Made by a program: the position numbers and the translations under genes | In this document: one piece after another, positions 58,336-64,000 of the stretch | How positions within the stretch are numbered: the first letter of the stretch is position 1 | Layout: the number at the start of each line of letters is the position of its first letter | DNA from: Symsagittifera roscoffensis | Lineage: Eukaryota; Xenacoelomorpha; Acoela; Convolutidae | DNA length: 64,000 nucleotides | Direction of reading: 5' to 3' | Assembly (NCBI RefSeq): GCF_963678635.1 | Contig: NC_087069.1 | Coordinates: 34,123,090 to 34,187,089, forward strand | Notes under the pieces: model-generated | Seen by the model: the letters and a program-made list of their open reading frames with translations, nothing else | The model's database searches: none | What the model was told of the DNA's origin: nothing

Positions 58336-59425
58336 CAAACATTAATACATTAATAACATTTTCCTGTAAATTTCTGATAATTTTTAGTTTTTTGTTCTTT
58401 CATGGTTATAAAATTTCAATTTGGGAATATTTTCAATTCTGACAAGTCATTTTTTTTTAATTTCAGCCATATTATACATAGAGTAAATTTTAAGTATTAT
58501 TTCACGGCTCCTGATTCCAAATTGAAGTGTCGTGATTACCTTTAAATTTTCGATTTAGGCATGCATGACACGTAATGATTTTATTTTTCGCTACAACTGA
58601 ATGAGCTAAAATAAAAAGCTGAGCTACTCATAATGAGGAGAAAACGCTGAACTAAGCAGATAACGAATTAAAAGAACAAACGTGAAGATCCGAAAGCATT
58701 CTAGAAAGTAGCAATTGTGATGTTAGAATCGTTACTGTGCTTTTTCAATCGGGAAGGCTGAGAGGCAAGATTGAACCTTTTCTTGGTGCTGAAGAGCGAG
58801 CTTAGTTGGTGAAGATCAGGAATCCGGAAGAGTCTTACAGTGAGCTGAGAGACTATAGTTTTCAACAACTCTTACCTTCCTGGAATGTCCTAAACTGAAA
58901 TTCATTAACATCTAATTCATTTTTAGATAATGAGAAGCTAGGGGTTAAGGGAAAGATTTGATCAATCTCCGATGGATTTGATGATAACTGAACAAAAACA
59001 CTAGTAATATGTTAACAAAGAAATAGCCCTTCTTTAGGAGTGACCTCGTTAACTGGGGATATTGAGACCCAGCTATGAGTTCACTATTCTTGCAAGTAAT
59101 TTGGTGAATTTGAGCGGTTTGACCGAAAGCTTTTAAGTTGTAACGACTTTGTCGACCCGATGTTACGTGAACCACACGTTAAACTGACTATGGTAGAGAC
59201 GGTAAAAAACATAAGAAGCCGTGTTTAGACGCTAGCCAGCCGTTTTAGAACCTAGCTTCAATTTCCGTCTGTTTGTTCTTTCTGGGCAATTGTTAGAAAC
59301 GTATAAATCCAGAAGCGGTGGAAATTTATTTTTTCACCATTTTTCCGTCAAATTTATCTGTTAGTTTACGAAACACCAAGTAGCAAAAAGCTTGAATGTA
59401 AATTTGAAAATGCATTAAAATTGTG
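58336..59425. other. Region without a supported feature
   Basis: AT-rich sequence. The minus-strand frame 58945-59175 has no recognisable domain. No repeat boundary is seen. Confidence 0.4.
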
Positions 59426-59900
59426 AATTCGAATAAACGTTTTTTCACAGTTTTCGAATCTTCAGGTTTCAAAAAACTAAACCATCTGTACAAAATGATC
59501 AAAGATGAAAAAAAGTCATGCACGTCATGATTTCAAAAGTTTGACTAATCACAACTTTCCAATTATTACTAAAATTATGTAACAATTATTATGTAACATT
59601 TTCAATCTTTTAGTCTTAAATTTCTAGGAACTTTTCACTTTTTTCGTTTTTACAGTTTTGTTTTGTCGCAAAATTCATGCTGAATGTAATTTTTTTCAAT
59701 GTTTTTGTAATAGCCAAAAATTTTCGACTCTGGAAGTATAGCCTTAGTGTCAGCTCTCTACTTCTAAACTCGTCGCGCGTCTTAATTGCTGGTCTCTCTT
59801 TCCTAAAGTGCAGCGCCTCTAATGTTATTAATTTAATGCTGGTTAAGGCCTGGTAGGTTATATTCCAACGAAACGCCGACTCACCACCATCACTACCACA
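59426..59900 (-). pseudogene. PLE C-terminal tail and 3' end
   Basis: The minus strand encodes GGESAFRWNITYQAL, then LITLEALHFRKERPAIKTRD and EFRSRELTLRL, the end of the PLE endonuclease ORF. A hammerhead-like CTGAAGA (59465-59459) with a degenerate hairpin and AAAACGTTTATT follows downstream, in the same order as in the other copies. Confidence 0.7.
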
Positions 59901-60719
59901 CTGAATTTAAGTGCAAGTATCTTGATTTTGATGGGTCTTTTTCTATCGAAACGAAGAGTATGGCCGATTTTTGTTTGAAATTTCAAAGCGTTGCGGCTAC
60001 TTTTGTGGTCAAATTTAAGCGCGAACTCTAGGTTTTACTCTTTAAAAAGCCATTTTTCAGTGTACATTTTGGACAACATTCCATTGGAAATTCAGAAAAA
60101 TTTTTACATTGACCGAGAGCAACTTAGCAGAGCCACCATCTTTGTTAGTATCAGTATTTGGTTTCAATGACTGCCAATGTAATCTGGGTGTGAGAATGCT
60201 AGTTCTCCTCATCTGCACAAGTTTTGCCTGGTATTGAAATCTTTCCTGCATAAGCGGAGTACAAAGTTTGTTCATTCAACTTGAAATATTTTCAGCAAAT
60301 ATGGAAACATTCAATGTAAATTTTTCGGGAAACTGACGGATGTTACTTATTCACGCGAAGTAAAAAAACCAAGTGCAGATGAGGAAAACTGGCATTTTTA
60401 GACCCGGATTACCTTGTTAAGTCATTGAAAAGAAATATTGATACTTTCACAGATGGTAGCTCTGCTCATATGCTCTCGGTCGATATACAATTTTTATTGA
60501 ATTTCGAAGGAAATGTTGTCCAGAAGTTACTTGAATACAAGCATTTTAGAGAGTAAAATCCTGCAGTTGGGCTTAATTTTTTCGACTAATGTAGCTTGCT
60601 GTTTTACAGCATATACACCCTAGACAGAAACGTGGAAAAACATTACGATGAAATCATCAAGATTGCTTCTCGCCTATTTTCTCAACAACAGCTCGCAAAC
60701 AAGGAAAATAACCTAAGAA
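59901..60719. other. Region without a supported feature
   Basis: Decayed sequence, possibly further PLE (minus frame 60057-60275), but no motif is secure. Confidence 0.35.
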
Positions 60720-62245
60720 CACGCTGAACAAAGGTTTTTGCAGATTTGTGCATCTTCAGGTTTTTAAGTTTCAAAACTGAAATTTACAAAATAATCATAA
60801 TAAGTGCACAACACATCATTAAATTAAAAGTTAAAAAATTCACCAATCAAAATATCGCAATTGTCTGTAAAAAAACTGAAACAGTTTCTACATAACCAGT
60901 TTTAAAATTAGCCGCAAACTTTTCTAGCTTTCAATGTGTTTGTTAATACATTTTAAAAATTTGGCCAATTTTTTAATTTAACTTGTGTGCTATTTTAATG
61001 TTTTTTTTTCGCCGAAATTTTCGATTCCTGAAGTATAGCTTTTTTGTCAAATCCCTACTTCTGAACTCATCATGATTAAAATATGCCGGCCTGTCTTTCC
61101 GAATGTGCTCTGATGTAAAAAACTTAACACTATAATTAACACACTGCCTTATAAGCTGTGCTCCTCAGTCCTTGTGACAAAATGGAGGACAGTTTGGCAT
61201 ACATAGTTGAATTTGCTCAGACAATGCGCTCGTCTGTACACCCCATTTGACTTCAGTTCACTGGAAGTTGAGGCTTTTGCAGATGGATCACAAGTTTTCG
61301 ATTTCCACGTCGTGAATATGATTTGTGCGATGATGATATCGCGCTCATTTCTTTGTTTATATCTGAATGTGTTTCCCCCGATAATGCACCATCATTATGG
61401 GTGGTGAATCAAGACTTTTATCAGAGAGCTATCCTTTCTTAGCTTGTTTTTCTTAGCTTGTTGTCAAGGGCTTGCGTTAACGAGAAGACCAGTTTTCTCG
61501 ATCTTAGTTATCTAACAACTGTTTACGGCTAATTTCCATAGCTTGAACAAAATTTATCCAAATGGTCGTGGTGCGGAAAACACGGTGAAGTGTTCCTTGA
61601 ACTACACTTTTCTTGTCCTAAAGTTTCGTTAAAGTACCTGTTTTTGTTTGTTTCTTATACTATTCACAGTTAATGTTCCTGTTTATGTCATTGTTAAAAT
61701 GTAGATTCAAAAACGCCAGCTTTCCAGATGGTTTCGATGTTTCTATACAGAACTGTAGACTGGGATGTAGTAGGTTGGCTGCCGGCAACACGTTTTTAGG
61801 TTCACTTTTCACTGTCTTCTTTATATCATCAAAGTCAAGGAGAAAAAGTATAGCTTGCTGAAATTATTCCTGTTTCTCCCTTTTCGCAACGCAACTTTTT
61901 CAGTACCAGACTATTTTACCTATGTTACTGTCCTCATTTAAAAAAAAATTCATCGCATTTTACGTGATATCAGTTCATACAGCTTTCACATTCTCGCCTT
62001 TTGACCTGTACGTGACCTTATTATTGCACTCAACACATATTCCATTGAGATCTTTTTCGGGCGTTTACAGTTCAAGAACAACCCTCATTAGTGCAGTTTT
62101 GTACTACTTTTGCCAAAAATTTACTTAAAATACGGCAAGAGATGTCCCCATTGCTAAACCGTCTTTCTTTCAAATATAATTGACTAATTGCCATATTCAA
62201 CAGTCTTTTTAAAGTTTTCCTTCAAAGCTGTTCTGTGCCACACCA
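60720..62245 (-). mobile_element. Penelope-like retroelement, copy 5 (3' half, decayed)
   Basis: The minus strand reads LKRLLNMAISQLYLK near 62215, ANLLHPSLQFCIETSKPSG near 61790, VVQGTLHRVFRTTTIW and QAMEISRKQLLDN near 61520-61590, RKDRPAYFNHDEFRSRDLTK near 61080, and a hammerhead-like CTGAAGATGCACAAATCTGC at about 60735-60760. These follow the copy 2 protein in order. There are many stops, and no intact YVDD or GIY-YIG. It lies head-to-head with a plus-strand PLE fragment starting 30 bases to the right. Confidence 0.7.
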
Positions 62246-62274
62246 CAAAGGAGTAGTACTTGTAGTGTCGCGCA

Positions 62275-62879
62275 GAACCAACAATTTTTACCGAGCCAAT
62301 GACGATGAGCTGACAAAACATATCGAGACAAAAAGCATCAAACGTTTGCTTTCTTCTTCTTCAATGGAGAAGTAACACCAACCTACACGGACAGGATCAG
62401 GGCTTTTTAATGCTGCAAAAAAAGCTGCTCTAAAAGGGCTCAGAACTCGATCAAAAGCAGCTCGAAACAAATTTGATGCTGCACCAGAGTGCAGTTTTGG
62501 ACCTCGATTGCTAAATATTTACAAAGAAAAGGTTGAAAGATTGGGTGCAACAAAAAAGGAAAGTAGGAGCTAGGAGGAAGATTGGGTGCAGCCATCGGAA
62601 AGTAGGAGCTAGGAGGAAGCAAGGCGGAATCAACACGCGAACAGACGCTGAAGGCACAGTAAGTGTCAGCAACACGAAGTCAGGAGGGAGATAAATGAGA
62701 AAAAGGTCTTTGTGCTCTGCGCGTTTTATATTTCATGTCCTACAAAACAAGTTTAGTTCTCAACGAACTGTTTTTTGACAAACAGTGCAAAAGTTTCAGC
62801 TGAAATTGAAGAGGACGAAGCAATCCAGGGCTAACGAGAACAGAAACACATACGAGGAGGAAGCAGCCAAGGCCCGATA
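62275..62879 (+). pseudogene. PLE 5' (N-terminal) fragment
   Basis: This matches the N-terminal part of copies 1 and 2: GACGATGAGCTGACAAA at 62300 (compare 7050), TTTGATGCTGCACCAGAGTGC at 62471 (compare 130 and 7238), GAAAGGTTGAAAG, and AAGGCACAGTAAGTGTCAGC (compare 283). The intron-like segment follows from about 62695. Within it GGAAAGTAGGAGCTAGGAGGAA is repeated twice (62558, 62589). The fragment is cut by the fold-back element at 62880. Confidence 0.65.
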
Positions 62880-63557
62880 ACCGGACAAAAGGAACAAAAC
62901 TTGAATTTTCAAACGCGTTTTTCTCAAATTGGGTTAAGATTAGAAAAAAAGTGAAGAGAACAAAAGTTGCTTAGAATTTCATCAAAATTAATATGGTTTC
63001 TTCGAAATTCTCAACCAAAATTTTACCCCAAAAATGGGTCATTTTAGCTTTTTCAATTAATCAAGAACTACACTGAAACAACTTTGTTAATTGATGAGAA
63101 AATTATATCACAAGAAACCTCCTACATAGCCCAACAAAGTTTAAGAAGACTTAAATCTCCATAAACCAGTATGAGAGAAAAAGTTATTACTTGATAGTCA
63201 AAAAATGTGATTTTTACTATATAAAACCCAGAATATCTGTTTAAAAACAAGTTTTAAATACTTTGCGCAAACTTTTGGAGATTTAAGTCTTCTTAAACTT
63301 TGTTGGGCTATGTAGGAGGCTTCTTGTGATATAATTTTCTCATCAATTAACAAAGTTGTTTCAGTGTAGTTCTTGATTAATTGAAAAAGCTAAAATGACC
63401 CATTTTTGGGGTAAAATTTTGGTTGAGAATTTCGAAGCAACCATATTAATTTTGATGAAATTCTAAGCAACTTTTGTTCTCTTCACTTTTTTTCTAATCT
63501 TAACCCAATTTGAGAAAAACGCGTTTGAAAATTCAAGTTTTGTTCCTTTTGTCCGGT
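62880..63557. mobile_element. 678 bp fold-back (palindromic) MITE inserted at TA
   Basis: The element begins ACCGGACAAAAGGAACA and ends with the exact complement; the arms (62880-63161 and 63276-63557) are about 282 bases each and differ at only two positions that I could see. The spacer is 114 bases (63162-63275). TA dinucleotides flank both ends (62878-62879 and 63558-63559), the target duplication of Tc1/mariner-type elements. No transposase ORF, so it is non-autonomous. The near-perfect arms suggest recent insertion or ongoing arm homogenisation. Confidence 0.85.
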
Positions 63558-63559
63558 TA

Positions 63560-64000
63560 ATTTTGAATCAGCACTGTACAACCGTTTGCCGTTTTCTGAA
63601 AACTCAAGTGGTTGAAACCCCTAAAACATTATCAGAAAACTTGATCGGCACGTGAAAAATTGGCAATGGGTCCGAAGAATTCATTCATTAACAAATTTAT
63701 TGAAACGCAATTCCCATCTGATATCCTAAGGCTTTTTTCAGAATTGAAAATACGTTCAGCCATATAAAAATCAAGATAGGTTGGTTTCGTGCAAAACCAG
63801 ACCCTGTCGGGAAGTTTGCATTTTAAATTCTAAATAGGTTTCATAATTCATGGTGCTCAAAATGATATTCCTAAAAATTTTGAGAAAAAATATGGAAAAC
63901 TAAAAAACATCGAGTAAAATTGTATATCGAAAAGAGGCTGCGGCAAAATCAAATCAAAGAAATTGGGAAGAAATCTAAGCAAAAGAGAGGTAGAAAAAAA
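63560..64000. other. Region without a supported feature
   Basis: AT-rich sequence to the window edge. No coding or repeat signal that I can support. Confidence 0.4.

Noticed and set aside
61207-62128. Three short plus-strand frames (61207, 61673, 61922)
   Set aside because: They are antisense shadows of the minus-strand PLE copy 5.

Overview
The window is eukaryotic, almost certainly animal, nuclear DNA. It is strongly AT-rich. It contains a metazoan-type ZFYVE21 homologue and a granulin-domain gene split into small exons by GT-AG introns, and more than half of the annotated length is retroelements in many states of decay. The species cannot be fixed from sequence alone. The mix of Penelope-like elements, endonuclease-bearing LINEs and decayed protein-primed DNA polymerase genes fits a soft-bodied invertebrate such as a cnidarian, but that is inference.

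Layout. 1-3060 and 6885-11187 are two copies of one Penelope-like element (PLE) with a shared 3' block; a one-stop ZFYVE21 copy (4993-5670, minus) lies between them. 11190-17365 holds three LINE-type pieces: the C-terminal end of an RT/endonuclease element (minus), a CR1/Jockey-like LINE with one frameshift (plus), and a decayed copy of the 'REL' LINE (minus). 17745-20110 holds further PLE debris (minus). 20846-33545 is a direct tandem duplication of a 6.35 kb unit that carries a ruined family-B (protein-primed type) DNA polymerase gene and a nested terminal-inverted-repeat element. 33546-36850 is an array of diverged direct repeats, followed by a cluster of tRNA-like SINE heads to about 38.9 kb.

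The right half has the two best-preserved coding regions. The multi-exon granulin gene (about 40.2-45.0 kb, minus) is followed by a Ty3/Gypsy RNase H scrap. Next comes a single uninterrupted 1142-codon gene (46720-50148, plus) with two tandem NERD-type nuclease domains, the first with a decayed active site, fused to a UvrD-like superfamily 1 helicase. Immediately downstream is an apparently intact 966-codon LINE (50605-54092, minus) with an N-terminal PHD finger, RT and a restriction-like endonuclease, ending in a clean A-tail. The rest (54.1-64.0 kb) is PLE and LINE fragments, a perfect 62 bp palindrome and a 678 bp fold-back element inserted at a TA.

Themes. (1) The NERD-NERD-helicase gene is the most unusual protein here: nuclease plus SF1 helicase is a layout shared with several host-defence and DNA-processing proteins. 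(2) PLE 3' ends in this window repeatedly carry a hammerhead-ribozyme-like core whose middle hairpin keeps pairing while its sequence changes. (3) PHD zinc fingers occur in two unrelated retroelement classes, once inside the PLE reverse transcriptase and once at the LINE N-terminus.
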